Shown piece after piece: positions 47,750 through 56,658 of a DNA stretch of 64,000 nucleotides. The position numbers and the translations under genes were made by a program. The stretch is from Bacillus sp. Marseille-Q3570 (lineage in GTDB: Bacteria > Bacillota > Bacilli > Bacillales > Fictibacillaceae): contig NZ_CAMGYZ010000003.1 of assembly GCF_946151055.1 (NCBI RefSeq), positions 186,001 to 250,000 of the forward strand. Reading direction: 5' to 3'. The notes below the pieces were generated by a model. The model searched no databases, had not been told where the DNA came from, and worked only from the letters and a program-made list of their open reading frames with translations. Numbering within the stretch: the first letter of the stretch is position 1; every line of letters begins with the position of its first letter.

Positions 47750-48760
47750 TTGAAATTGAAAAAGATGTTGTTGAGTATTCCGATGATTGCACTACTGGTG
47801 GTGGCAGCAGCCTGCGGGAACACCGATAAGAGCAATGGCGGGGAAGATTCAAATAAGTTGACGATCGGTTATGTCAATGTCATGGATGATGCACCTGCAA
47901 TGCTGGCTGAAGATGCAGGGTTGTATGAAAAGCATGGTCTAGACATTGAACTGAAGCTTTTTGGAAGCGGTACAGATCTTATAAAAGGGATCGTCAATGG
48001 TGAACTTGATGCTGGTGTACTTGGTGCAACAAATGCTGTCTCCTGGGCATCTAAAGGGGCGGATCTAAAGATTGTTGGCGGTGCACAAATGGGGTATCAC
48101 AGCATATTAGCTCGTGATGATAGTGGAATCAAATCTGTTGAAGATTTGAAAGGAAAAAACCTTGCGTCTCAAAAACAAGGAAGCACGGCTGATATTGTAT
48201 TGAATGGCGTCACGTTCAAGGAAGCAGGATTGAAGCGGAGTGACGTTAATATGAATTATGTGTCACCTACAGTCGCTGTCCAATCGTTACAATCCGGAAA
48301 AGTAGATGCTGCTTTTTTGTTTGAACCTTATGATCGTATTGCAAGGTTACAAGGGGATCTGGAAGAAATCTACGAGATCGGGGAAGTTTGGCCGTTTCCA
48401 TGTATGGTGGTCATAACTTCAGGTGATGAGATGGAAAACAACAAGGACAATATCTATAAAGTGCTTGATGCACAAAAAGAAGCGATCGAAATGCTTGAAA
48501 GCGATCCAGGAAAATCAGCTGAGTATATTTACAAACGCTTTTCCGAAGGGGACACCTTCGAGTCTTCCGATGGTGATGTGGCTGCGGTCGATGTCATAGA
48601 AGAAGCGATCAAAGCACAAACGTTCAATTGGAAGCTGACTCCTGAAAATGTAAAACAAATTCAAGATGTAACAGATCTGATGGTGGATCAGGGTGTAATG
48701 GATGAAAAGTTCAAGGTAGAAGAGATCATCGATTTGTCCTGGCAGAAGGAACAGGAGTAA
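47750..48760 (+). CDS. ABC transporter substrate-binding lipoprotein (SsuA/NrtA/ThiY-like)
   Basis: A 336-residue NMT1/THI5-like binding protein. A signal peptide ends in LLVVAAACGN, with the lipobox Cys near residue 21. The first lobe starts LTIGYVNVMDDAPAMLAEDAGLYEKHG, typical of sulfonate/nitrate/pyrimidine-precursor binding proteins. TTG 47750 sits 8 bases after GGGGAGG; ATG 47744 is too close to it. Substrate unknown: no TPP element or sulfur genes are nearby. Confidence 0.88.
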   Translation: MKLKKMLLSIPMIALLVVAAACGNTDKSNGGEDSNKLTIGYVNVMDDAPAMLAEDAGLYEKHGLDIELKLFGSGTDLIKGIVNGELDAGVLGATNAVSWASKGADLKIVGGAQMGYHSILARDDSGIKSVEDLKGKNLASQKQGSTADIVLNGVTFKEAGLKRSDVNMNYVSPTVAVQSLQSGKVDAAFLFEPYDRIARLQGDLEEIYEIGEVWPFPCMVVITSGDEMENNKDNIYKVLDAQKEAIEMLESDPGKSAEYIYKRFSEGDTFESSDGDVAAVDVIEEAIKAQTFNWKLTPENVKQIQDVTDLMVDQGVMDEKFKVEEIIDLSWQKEQE

Positions 48761-48778
48761 TAGGCAGGAGGAGTTACA

Positions 48779-49597
48779 GTGAAATCTGACCCAATAATAA
48801 AAAACAAAAATAAATCCTTCATCCCTTTACAGCCTTTCGGAAATACATTACCTTACATTGCCGCAGTGGGCAGCCTCTTACTGATTTGGCAGATCACTGC
48901 GTGGATTTTACCTGAATTTTTGATGCCGGACGTCCTCAAAGGGTTGGAGAGGTTCATCGGGAACTTTTCCAATCCGGATTTCATCAATGGATTACAGAGC
49001 AGTTTATACAGATTGGCATGGGGGTACCCGGTTGCATGCTTGTTAGGCGCAATCCTTGGATTATTGGGTGGTGTTTCGAAGACTTTCTCAGTCTACTTGA
49101 AAAGTGTCATTTCGATTTTACAATCCATCCCACCGATCACATGGGTACCTTTTTTCGTCGTTTTGATTGGATTCGGTGACCTTCCAATCATTTTCGTCAT
49201 CACGATTGCGAGTTTCTTCCCGATTGCTCTCTCTGTTTTGAATGCAACAGAAGGGGTGAACCGGACACACCTGGAGCTTGCCCGTGTGATGGGTGCCAAA
49301 AAAGGACAATTGATCACAAAGGTCTATGCACCGGAAACCTTACCGGCGTTTGTCACAGGCGCACAAGTCGCATTCGGGAATGCCTGGCGGTCATTGATTG
49401 CTGCTGAAATGGTTGGTGGAGCATCAGCAGGTCTCGGCTGGTCGATCAGTTATGCAGGTGAGATTGCAGATATGGAAGGTGTGCTGGCTAGCATAGTCAC
49501 AATTGGAACAATAGCGATTATCCTTGATCATGTAGTCCTTACCGGGATCAAGAGAAGATTGTTGAAATGGCGATATGCAGGCGGGGATGAAAAATGA
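48779..49597 (+). CDS. ABC transporter permease (SsuC/TauC-type)
   Basis: A 272-residue BPD-type permease with about six membrane segments. The EAA loop is HLELARVMGAKKGQLITKVYAPETLPAFV (about residues 161-189), followed by GNAWRSLIAAEMVGGASAGLG, a strong SsuC/TauC signature. GTG start follows AGGAGGAG. It overlaps the ATPase gene by 4 bases. Confidence 0.9.
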   Translation: MKSDPIIKNKNKSFIPLQPFGNTLPYIAAVGSLLLIWQITAWILPEFLMPDVLKGLERFIGNFSNPDFINGLQSSLYRLAWGYPVACLLGAILGLLGGVSKTFSVYLKSVISILQSIPPITWVPFFVVLIGFGDLPIIFVITIASFFPIALSVLNATEGVNRTHLELARVMGAKKGQLITKVYAPETLPAFVTGAQVAFGNAWRSLIAAEMVGGASAGLGWSISYAGEIADMEGVLASIVTIGTIAIILDHVVLTGIKRRLLKWRYAGGDEK

Positions 49598-50331
49598 TGA
49601 AGACATTAGAGTTGAAGAATGTAAATAAGACATATGGAAGTCTGACTGTACTTGAAGATCTTAGCTTGAACGTCGATAAAGGAGAGTTCGTTGCGATCGT
49701 TGGTCCGTCAGGGTGTGGTAAAAGTACTGCGCTCAGAATGCTGGCTGGTTTGGAACAGCCGTCTTCCGGGGAAGTGTCAGCCAACGGAAACATGATTAAA
49801 GAACCGGATTCGAATCGGGTCATGATTTTTCAGGAGCACGCTCTTTATCCGTGGAGAACCATCGAAAATAATGTCGGGCTTGGTTTGGAATTGGCCAATG
49901 TCTCCAAAAAAGAACGACGTGAACGTATCCATAAAGTACTGGGTAAGGTAGGTTTGGAGAATTTTAAAACATATTATCCACATCAATTGTCTGGAGGCAT
50001 GAAACAACGTGCATCCATTGCGAGGGCGCTTGTCATGGACCCTGAAGTTCTTTTGTTGGATGAGCCCTACGGCGCATTGGATGCTATCACAAGACTTACC
50101 ATGCAGAATGAATTGATCAAATTATGGCAAGGCTCAAACCAGACAATGGTGTTGATTACACATGACATTGATGAAGCCTTGTATTTGGCAGACAGGGTTT
50201 TTGTCCTAAGTTCACGTCCCGGAAAAGTTGTAAAAGAAGTAATGAATGACATGCCGCGTCCCCGGGATCGGAACAGTTCTCAATTTGTCAACTTACGACA
50301 GGAAGTCATGAATAGTCTGGACATCACTTGA
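49594..50331 (+). CDS. ABC transporter ATP-binding protein (SsuB/TauB-type)
   Basis: A 245-residue ATPase. Walker A GPSGCGKST (about residues 38-46), Q-loop FQEHALYPWRT, signature LSGGMKQRASIARAL (about 135-149), Walker B VLLLDEPYGALD, and switch His in LITHDIDEAL. It energises the importer encoded upstream. Start ATG 49594 or the next ATG. Confidence 0.93.
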   Translation: MMKTLELKNVNKTYGSLTVLEDLSLNVDKGEFVAIVGPSGCGKSTALRMLAGLEQPSSGEVSANGNMIKEPDSNRVMIFQEHALYPWRTIENNVGLGLELANVSKKERRERIHKVLGKVGLENFKTYYPHQLSGGMKQRASIARALVMDPEVLLLDEPYGALDAITRLTMQNELIKLWQGSNQTMVLITHDIDEALYLADRVFVLSSRPGKVVKEVMNDMPRPRDRNSSQFVNLRQEVMNSLDIT

Positions 50332-50332
50332 A

Positions 50333-50365
50333 AAAGGTGCAGTTGCTTGGTAACTGCACCTTTTT
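50333..50365 (+). terminator. Rho-independent terminator of the ABC operon
   Basis: A perfect 12-bp stem AAAGGTGCAGTT with its complement around GCTTGGT, followed by five T. Confidence 0.9.
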
Positions 50366-50370
50366 ACATT

Positions 50371-50437
50371 TAAAGAAAGTATAACTACTTTCTTCAATAT
50401 AAGGGCCTGCGCTACAGCTTGACTTTGCCAAGTTGTC
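50371..50437 (+). repeat. Family C dispersed repeat, copy 4
   Basis: AAAGAAAGTATAACTACTTT, CTTCAATATAAGGGC, then AGCTTGACTTTGCCAAGTT; the central GCAACTAAGGCTC part is shortened. It starts 6 bases after a terminator and ends near the stop of the DUF2254 gene. Confidence 0.75.
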
Positions 50438-50438
50438 T

Positions 50439-51818
50439 TCACGATTCCATGAGATATTCTTGTTCGATTTTACGATATTCATTTTCACGATTGGTTGCTG
50501 TCGCTAAATCAGAAAGTTGTTGTAACAAATACTTTCTGTCGAGATTGTAGATTTCATGTGTGGCTACGCCTTTTGCGGTTTGAATGGCAAAGTTCCATAG
50601 ATCATCATGGAACTGATCATCCATCGATTCGGCCATTGTTGCAAGTGAAGAAATGATATCCGTAATGATGATCCAGTTATCATCGGCGTAATGCCGGATG
50701 TACCCGAATCCTCTATACAAGTAGAATTCAAAATCTTCTTCTTTCAATATGACCCGTATATTTTTTTCCTCATCCACTAAGAAAGGAGAAAAACGGGTCA
50801 TCTTCGCAATGGTCTGTAGCAATTCAGACATTTGATGGATCGTATTTGCGGCTGTTTTAGGATCATTATTGCCCAGAGCTTTAATGGCAATCTCGGACAA
50901 TTTATTCACCCCGAATTCGAGGTCCTGGATTTCCGTTTGTTTGTGGCCGATTTCAAGCGTATTCAAATATTCCAGTTCATTGATTGCCGTGTCTTTTTCC
51001 TTCCAATAAGTGAGGATTGGTGCTCCAGACAAAACATGTTCGCCGATCCCATATTCAAAACGAACAACTAGATTGTCCCTTTTTGCTAAATCTATCAATT
51101 TTGAAAAGTCGACAAGTTGGATATAACCGGATTCATGTGAAACGATACGATGTCCATCTTTTGGATATTCTTTATCATCAAGTTTCGTATTTTCTTTGAT
51201 CCGATAAGGTTCAATTTCTTTTAACAATGAAAAAGTTATGATCTTTTTCGAGATATTTTTCATGTTATAGGTGATGTTATGGACTTGCATCCAAGTTGTC
51301 GCATGATTGATGAAATAGATGAATGTAACCGCTGCAAAGAGGGCTAGAAAGACGGTTGTGATCGGTACAGCAAAATATTGTTCACTGTTGTTATTGCTGA
51401 TGAATAAGAAAACCGTCAGGACATAAATGAAGCTTCCATTGAAAATTCCAAGTACGTGCTGGGTTTTCTTATCGGCTACGAAATTCAATAACATTCTAGG
51501 CGAAAATTGACCGCTGAAGGTTGTGAGTACAACCAAAAGGGAGTTGAAAGTGAATGCACTTAAAGTCAAAATGCCTCCGATCAGTGTACTGACAAGCATT
51601 CGGGTCAACTGTGCCTGTGAACTGAATTTGGCATCGATATATTGGCTGAGTTCTAATCCAAGATCAAGATAAAGGGTTAGCACTGCAAGACAAATGGAAA
51701 GCAATATATAGATTCCTGGTGTGTACCAGATCGTTGACCTTATTTCTTGCCAACGCTGCCTTTTAGACATCTTTTTGTACTTCATCATCGATTCGGGTAG
51801 TTTCACTTGGTTGGACAC
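50439..51818 (-). CDS. DUF2254-family membrane protein
   Basis: A 459-residue protein. The N-terminal half has four predicted membrane segments with the DUF2254 block STLIGGILTLSAFTFNSLLVVL (about residues 77-98); the C-terminal half is a soluble domain with NDPKTAANTIHQMSELL and FGYIRHYADDNWII. Function is unknown for the family. The start is GTG 51818. It has no operon partners. Confidence 0.85.
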   Translation of the reverse strand: MSNQVKLPESMMKYKKMSKRQRWQEIRSTIWYTPGIYILLSICLAVLTLYLDLGLELSQYIDAKFSSQAQLTRMLVSTLIGGILTLSAFTFNSLLVVLTTFSGQFSPRMLLNFVADKKTQHVLGIFNGSFIYVLTVFLFISNNNSEQYFAVPITTVFLALFAAVTFIYFINHATTWMQVHNITYNMKNISKKIITFSLLKEIEPYRIKENTKLDDKEYPKDGHRIVSHESGYIQLVDFSKLIDLAKRDNLVVRFEYGIGEHVLSGAPILTYWKEKDTAINELEYLNTLEIGHKQTEIQDLEFGVNKLSEIAIKALGNNDPKTAANTIHQMSELLQTIAKMTRFSPFLVDEEKNIRVILKEEDFEFYLYRGFGYIRHYADDNWIIITDIISSLATMAESMDDQFHDDLWNFAIQTAKGVATHEIYNLDRKYLLQQLSDLATATNRENEYRKIEQEYLMES

Positions 51819-51972
51819 ACCTGCCTTGACAAAATGTAGTAAGCTTCTTTATTTACTACCCGACTTGTTCCGAAACTATGCATGGAATTTGATGATAGAA
51901 GGAGATTTCGAGGATTGGAAGGGTTTGTAAACATGTATAATCTAAGAGGTGCAAAGGTTTCAAGGAGGTATT

Positions 51973-52275
51973 ATGAATTCGAATTTGTCAGTTAGTAGCA
52001 GGGTGCTGATCTTACTCGGGTATGGGCTTTTAGCTTTGTATTTAGTGGAGATCATAGGTGAGATATCTCCTCTGATTGAAGGGGTTTACATTTCACTTGG
52101 AATTCAATGGCGATATCCGATCGTCATTGCATTGGTTGCATTCATTTTTGCTTATCTTATCGATAAAAGAGCTAAGAAACCCGTAATTTTAGGCATTGCA
52201 GGTATTATCGGACTGCTTCTATTTTTCATAATCGTTTATTCATATGTCCTTTTTTCTATGATGGTTGGAGGATAG
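51973..52275 (+). CDS. Predicted membrane protein, 100 residues
   Basis: ATG 51973 follows AAGGAGG by 5 bases. Three membrane segments (VLILLGYGLLALYLVEIIG; YPIVIALVAFIFAYLI; PVILGIAGIIGLLLFFIIV). Not recognised. Confidence 0.68.
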   Translation: MNSNLSVSSRVLILLGYGLLALYLVEIIGEISPLIEGVYISLGIQWRYPIVIALVAFIFAYLIDKRAKKPVILGIAGIIGLLLFFIIVYSYVLFSMMVGG

Positions 52276-52323
52276 GGTAGGATCCTAGAGATCAGAGAAA
52301 GACACAGTGTTACATCATCTAAT

Positions 52324-52358
52324 AAAAAAACGCTCAGAGCTGAAAATGTCTGAGCGTT
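52324..52358 (-). terminator. Terminator of the SDR gene
   Basis: AACGCTCAGA (52329-52338) pairs with TCTGAGCGTT (52349-52358); on the minus strand a seven-T run follows. Confidence 0.88.
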
Positions 52359-52367
52359 AATTCCTCT

Positions 52368-53090
52368 TTAAAATGGATTCGTCGCCCACTGGAGGGACTG
52401 CTTGATAAAAATACGCGGATGCAATTTCAACTGAGAAACCATGTGTTCCGCTAAATCCTCTGGCTGCATATATTTCTCTTTGTCAGCTGCATCAAGTTCC
52501 TCACCAAAGGTCAGCTCTGTAGCCACTAGGCTTGGGTTCAGTGTCATGACCCGGATATTATTTTTCCTGACTTCCTGCATCAACGCTTCAGTCATTCCTT
52601 GAACCGCAAACTTCGATCCACTGTATGCTGTACTTTTCGCTGTGCCTTTCAATCCACTGCTGGATGAAATATTGATGATATCACCACGGTTTTTCTTGAT
52701 TAGCTGCGGAAGAACAGCACGAGTGACATGGTACGTTCCGAACACGTTCACTTCAAAAGTTCTCTTCCAATCTTCGGGGTCGATTTCCAAAAATGAACCG
52801 TACGTTCCGATACCGGCATTATTAATCAGAATATCGGTTGGACCGAGTTCATTTTCCAGTTTAGAGATTGCTTTTTCAACTTGTTCAATATCCGAAATAT
52901 CAGCAACAGCGACACTTGCTTTAACACCTAGTGATCTTGCTTCTTCTGAAACTTTTTCCAATGTGCTTTCGGTACGAGCTAGTAAGCCGACATGAACACC
53001 TTCACGTGCAAGTTCTAATGCCGTTGCTTTTCCGATTCCTCGAGCAGCACCAGTAATATAAGCCGTTTTACCTTCAAGCGATTGTGCCAT
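52368..53090 (-). CDS. Short-chain dehydrogenase/reductase, FabG-like 3-ketoacyl reductase
   Basis: A 240-residue classical SDR. Cofactor motif TGAARGIGKATA (about residues 14-25), NNAGIGTYG, catalytic Ser in NISSSSGLKG and YxxxK in AYSGSKFAV (about 156-164). The C-terminus HPRIFIKQSLQWATNPF is typical of the Bacillus YkvO/YmfI-like set annotated as 3-ketoacyl-ACP reductases. The real substrate is uncertain. AGAAAGGATG precedes the ATG. Confidence 0.88.
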   Translation of the reverse strand: MAQSLEGKTAYITGAARGIGKATALELAREGVHVGLLARTESTLEKVSEEARSLGVKASVAVADISDIEQVEKAISKLENELGPTDILINNAGIGTYGSFLEIDPEDWKRTFEVNVFGTYHVTRAVLPQLIKKNRGDIINISSSSGLKGTAKSTAYSGSKFAVQGMTEALMQEVRKNNIRVMTLNPSLVATELTFGEELDAADKEKYMQPEDLAEHMVSQLKLHPRIFIKQSLQWATNPF

Positions 53091-53199
53091 GATTGAACAT
53101 CCTTTCTAATGGAAAATCTATGGCAAGTGTACGTTTACTGGGGAGGATAAGCAAATGTTATACCTGTGGACTGGTAGGCGGTGTAAAAAGTAACCTTTG

Positions 53200-53304
53200 G
53201 CCGATATATCCTTAAAATCGGCCGGATTATGCCTGATTCCCGCCGGATAACGTTTCAAACTGGCCGGATTGCCCTCCAAACCCGCCGGATTAAAGGCAAT
53301 ATTC
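53200..53304. repeat. Family D array: five 21-bp units headed by GCCGGA
   Basis: Units start at 53200, 53221, 53242, 53263 and 53284, exactly 21 bases apart. Heads are GCCGAT (first) then GCCGGAT four times; the remaining bases are only loosely conserved. It lies upstream of the SDR gene and beyond the TetR stop. Confidence 0.78.
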
Positions 53305-53321
53305 GTTATTCACATTTAAAC

Positions 53322-53406
53322 CAAAGTATAAATACTTTCTTCAATATAAGGGCAACTAAGGCTCAGCCTTCGCTAAAGCTTGGCTTTACCAAGTTTTCTT
53401 TATATA
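53322..53406 (+). repeat. Family C dispersed repeat, copy 5
   Basis: AAAGTATAAATACTTTCTTC, AATATAAGGGCAACTAAGGC, TCAGCCTTCGCTAAAGCTTG, GCTTTACCAAGTTTTCTTTA. Its right half overlaps the last codons of the TetR gene on the opposite strand. Confidence 0.8.
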
Positions 53407-54013
53407 ATCCTCTCACATACATCGTGGATAAATTATAAACGATGTCTTTCACTACTGCTTGATTTTCTCCGCGGACGATTTCCCATAGATACATTTCATT
53501 TGAAAAGAACCATCCTCTGGCGACAAGGTGTGGATCGACATCCTTTCTGGCTAAACCTTGTTTTTGCGTATAAGAGATGTCTTTCGTGATTCCTTTTATG
53601 AAACGCTCTCGGATTTCTTTCCATTTGCTTTGGACAGCAGGTGATGAACCAATCGCTTCTTCAACTACTTTTAAAATTCGATCCTCTTTTTGCGCCATTT
53701 CGAGGAAATGAAACGTTTGCTTTTCAATGAGCTGTTTTGCATCGTCCACTGAAGAGGGTTGAAAAGGAAGCTCGGCAATTTCATGGAACTTCTGCATGAC
53801 GTCGTCTATTAGCTCAATGAAGATGTCATCTTTGTTTTTAAAATGAACATACGCGGTACCGTAACCAGTATCCGCTTTTTTAATGATTTGTGTGATGGTA
53901 GTCTTTTGAAAGCCTTGGTCGATGAAAATGAGTTGTGCCGCTTTCAGTAAGTTTTTACGTGTCTGGATCGAACGTTTCTGTCGCGTGGTTAGCTTCTGAT
54001 TCTTTGAGTTCAT
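53363..54013 (-). CDS. TetR/AcrR-family repressor of the kyn locus
   Basis: A 216-residue regulator with an N-terminal HTH (TTITQIIKKADTGYGTAYVH, about residues 33-52) and a helical ligand domain. ATG 54013 fits AAAGGACGG upstream; an ATG at 54079 lies inside the operator. It is divergent from kynU-kynA and the intergenic palindrome overlaps both promoters, so it likely represses kynUA and itself. The last ~12 codons (KENLVKPSFSEG) are read from repeat copy C5. Confidence 0.87.
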   Translation of the reverse strand: MNSKNQKLTTRQKRSIQTRKNLLKAAQLIFIDQGFQKTTITQIIKKADTGYGTAYVHFKNKDDIFIELIDDVMQKFHEIAELPFQPSSVDDAKQLIEKQTFHFLEMAQKEDRILKVVEEAIGSSPAVQSKWKEIRERFIKGITKDISYTQKQGLARKDVDPHLVARGWFFSNEMYLWEIVRGENQAVVKDIVYNLSTMYVRGLYKENLVKPSFSEG

Positions 54014-54044
54014 GGAATTCCGTCCTTTTATTTGATGTGCTTTC

Positions 54045-54116
54045 ATTTTAATGATGAGGCAATGCGATGTCAATGACATGATGTCATTGACACTTTGTCA
54101 GTGAGGAAGGTATAGT
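54045..54116. promoter_or_regulatory. Divergent kyn/TetR promoters sharing a 25-bp palindromic operator
   Basis: TGTCAATGACAT (54068-54079) and ATGTCATTGACA (54081-54092) are perfect 12-bp arms around one G. The right arm ends in TTGACA, the -35 of a rightward promoter with TATAGT at 54111-54116 (18-base spacer). The left arm, read on the minus strand, is also TTGACA, with TAAAAT at 54050-54045 (17 bases). TGACA-CTT-TGTCA at 54088-54100 adds a second dyad. Confidence 0.78.
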
Positions 54117-54150
54117 TGAATCAATAACCTGTTGAAGGAGTCGATATCCT

Positions 54151-55437
54151 ATGGGTAATCAGTCACTTGATCCCTCTTTAGAGTATGCAAAAAAGCTTGA
54201 CGAACAAGATGAACTCTCATCTTTTCGAGAAGAGTTTTACGTTAAGGATGAAACGATTTATTTTATTGGGAATTCGCTTGGACTTTTATCGAAGCGTTCT
54301 GAAACTGCACTTTCTAAAATAATGGAATCATGGAAGGAATACGGGATTGATGGTTGGACCGAAGGGGAACATCCATGGTTTTACATGTCTGAGAAACTAG
54401 GTGAGATGTCAGCACCGCTTGTTGGTGGAAATCCAGAAGAAGTAATTGTGACAGGTTCGACGACAGTCAACCTTCACCAGTTGGTTTCCACATTTTACCA
54501 CCCGGAAGGAAAGAAGACGAAAATTTTAGCGGATGAACTGACATTCCCGTCTGATATTTTCGCATTACAAAGTCAATTGAAATTGAAGGGCTACAATCCA
54601 GAGGAACATCTTATCCGTGTGAAAAGCCGTGATGGAAGAGTCGTTGAAGAAGATGACATCATTGAAGCAATGACGGATGAAGTCGCTTTGATCATGCTCC
54701 CGAGCGTCATGTATCGAAGCGGACAAGTGCTTGATATGAAGCGTTTGACAGAAGAGGCGCATAAACGCGGCATCATCATCGGGTTCGACCTGTGTCACTC
54801 GATCGGTGCGATGCCTCATGCTTTAAATGAGTGGGGAGCAGACTTTGCTTTCTGGTGCAATTATAAATACGTCAATGCTGGACCGGGAAGTGTAGCGGGG
54901 ATTTATGTGAATGAAAAGCATATCGGAACAACTCCTGGACTTGCTGGATGGTTCAGCTCAGATAAGAACAAACAGTTCGATATGGACCATCAGTTGACAC
55001 CGGCACAATCGGCAGGTGCCTTCCAAATCGGGACGCCGCATATGCTCAGTCTGGCACCGTTGATGGGCTCTTTGGAAATTTTCCAGGAGGCTGGTATTGA
55101 AAAGCTCCGCAAAAAGTCACTGCAATTGACGCAATATATGATGGATTTGATCAGGCATGAATTAGCGGATCATGGTTTTACAATCGGGAATCCTTTAGAA
55201 GACCATAGAAGAGGTGGTCACGTGTACCTTGAGCATCCTGAAGCCGCTCGAATCTGTAAAGCGCTGAAAATGAATAACGTTATGCCTGATTTCCGTAATC
55301 CGAATGGCATCCGGCTGACTCCAGCAGCCTTGTACAATACTTTTGAAGAGGTATGGAAGGCAGTACAGTTATTGAAAAGGATCATGGATGATGAAGAATA
55401 TAAGCAATTTGAAAATAAACGCGGCGTCGTAGCATAA
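54151..55437 (+). CDS. kynU: Kynureninase
   Basis: A 428-residue PLP enzyme cleaving kynurenine to anthranilate and alanine. Motifs: [44 protein letters not shown] lysine in [19 protein letters not shown] (about residue 229), and PRTPHML-like [16 protein letters not shown] follows GAAGGAG. It is 24 bases before kynA; the two form an operon under the divergent TetR protein. Confidence 0.95.
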   Translation: MGNQSLDPSLEYAKKLDEQDELSSFREEFYVKDETIYFIGNSLGLLSKRSETALSKIMESWKEYGIDGWTEGEHPWFYMSEKLGEMSAPLVGGNPEEVIVTGSTTVNLHQLVSTFYHPEGKKTKILADELTFPSDIFALQSQLKLKGYNPEEHLIRVKSRDGRVVEEDDIIEAMTDEVALIMLPSVMYRSGQVLDMKRLTEEAHKRGIIIGFDLCHSIGAMPHALNEWGADFAFWCNYKYVNAGPGSVAGIYVNEKHIGTTPGLAGWFSSDKNKQFDMDHQLTPAQSAGAFQIGTPHMLSLAPLMGSLEIFQEAGIEKLRKKSLQLTQYMMDLIRHELADHGFTIGNPLEDHRRGGHVYLEHPEAARICKALKMNNVMPDFRNPNGIRLTPAALYNTFEEVWKAVQLLKRIMDDEEYKQFENKRGVVA

Positions 55438-55461
55438 TCGCACCTGGCGAGAAAGTGAGTG

Positions 55462-56322
55462 ATGAAAATGGGGAACAATTATGAAGAAGGTAAAGGGAAA
55501 TACGTATCGGAAAAGGGGATCCACACTGATTTTGATAACAATATGACGTACGGAGAATATTTGCAGCTAGATCGGCTTCTCTCAAGTCAAACAAGACTAT
55601 CCGGCCATCATGACGAAATGCTGTTCATCGTCATCCATCAGGTGAGTGAGTTATGGATGAAAATGATTTTGCATGAGCTTAATGCAGCGATCGATTCGAT
55701 CCGCAAAGGGGAATTGCAGCCAGCGTTCAAAATGCTCGCTCGTGTCTCGAAGGTCCAGTCACAAATCATCCAGGCGTGGGATGTTTTGTCCACGCTTACA
55801 CCAAGCGAATATCTTGAGTTCCGCGACAGCCTTGGACAGGCATCTGGCTTCCAATCCTACCAATATCGCATGATCGAATTTGCACTCGGTTATAAAACTC
55901 CGCATGTGCTGCGAATCTATCAGAAGGATCCAGAACTTCATGCACGATTGAAGGAAGCGTATGAAGCACCAAGCATATATGATGCGGCAATCCAGGAACT
56001 TGCGAATGCCGGTTTTGACATCAATCCGGAGTTGTTGAAGCGTGATTTCTCTGAAACATATGAAGGTGATCCTACTGTCAAAGCGGCATGGGTTGAAGTT
56101 TATCGGAACGTCGAGCAGTATTGGAACCTGTACCAGTTGGCTGAGAAATTGGTTGATATTGAAGATTGGCTCCAGCAATGGCGATTCCGTCATATGAAAA
56201 CAGTGGAACGAATCATCGGGCATAAGATGGGTACTGGCGGCTCGTCCGGCGTTTCTTATCTGAAGAAAGTGCTGGACCACCGATTCTTCCCGGAACTATG
56301 GGATATCAGAACTGAGTTGTAA
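55462..56322 (+). CDS. kynA: Tryptophan 2,3-dioxygenase
   Basis: A 286-residue heme dioxygenase that opens L-tryptophan to N-formylkynurenine. Motifs [38 protein letters not shown] (about residues 49-71), [17 protein letters not shown] (substrate and heme pocket) and [16 protein letters not shown] are diagnostic; the proximal His is in [12 protein letters not shown]. Start may be ATG 55462 or 55468. No kynurenine formamidase gene is in the window. Confidence 0.95.
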   Translation: MKMGNNYEEGKGKYVSEKGIHTDFDNNMTYGEYLQLDRLLSSQTRLSGHHDEMLFIVIHQVSELWMKMILHELNAAIDSIRKGELQPAFKMLARVSKVQSQIIQAWDVLSTLTPSEYLEFRDSLGQASGFQSYQYRMIEFALGYKTPHVLRIYQKDPELHARLKEAYEAPSIYDAAIQELANAGFDINPELLKRDFSETYEGDPTVKAAWVEVYRNVEQYWNLYQLAEKLVDIEDWLQQWRFRHMKTVERIIGHKMGTGGSSGVSYLKKVLDHRFFPELWDIRTEL

Positions 56323-56335
56323 AATTTAAAAGCTT

Positions 56336-56372
56336 GAAAGACCTGCCAATGTAAGAAAGGCGGGTCTTTTTT
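56336..56372 (+). terminator. Terminator of kynU-kynA
   Basis: AAAGACCTGCC pairs with GGCGGGTCTTT across an 11-base loop and ends in six T. Confidence 0.9.
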
Positions 56373-56474
56373 GTGCATTGAGAAAGGATAAGCGCAAATC
56401 AAGTTCAGTCGGTACTCAGGCTGGGTGATTTTGCTGAGATTTCTTTGCACTTTTTGTATCTTTTTACACCTTTG

Positions 56475-56579
56475 GCCGGATTCACATTAAAACTGGCCGG
56501 AATATGTTCCAAAGTCGCCGGAATATGTTCCGAACCCGCCGGATTATACCTCAAAGCGGCCGGAAAAAAATAACTCAAA
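56475..56579. repeat. Family D array: five 21-bp units headed by GCCGGA (second locus)
   Basis: Units start at 56475, 56496, 56517, 56538 and 56559, again exactly 21 bases apart; all five heads are GCCGGA, followed by A/T-rich then C/AAA-containing tails. It lies between the kynA terminator and the XRE gene. Confidence 0.8.
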
Positions 56580-56658
56580 AACAAATATGTAAAGTTGGGT
56601 TGACAAAATGTTAAGTTGACTATACACTTTGGTTATCAAATAGAAGAAAAGTTGGTAT

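Noticed and set aside
47750-50331. HMP/thiamine precursor transporter (ThiXYZ)
   Set aside because: The binding protein family fits, but no TPP riboswitch precedes the operon, so the substrate is left open.
53200-53304. 21-bp GCCGGA array as a CRISPR
   Set aside because: Repeats are far too short, spacers and repeats are not separable, and no cas genes are present.
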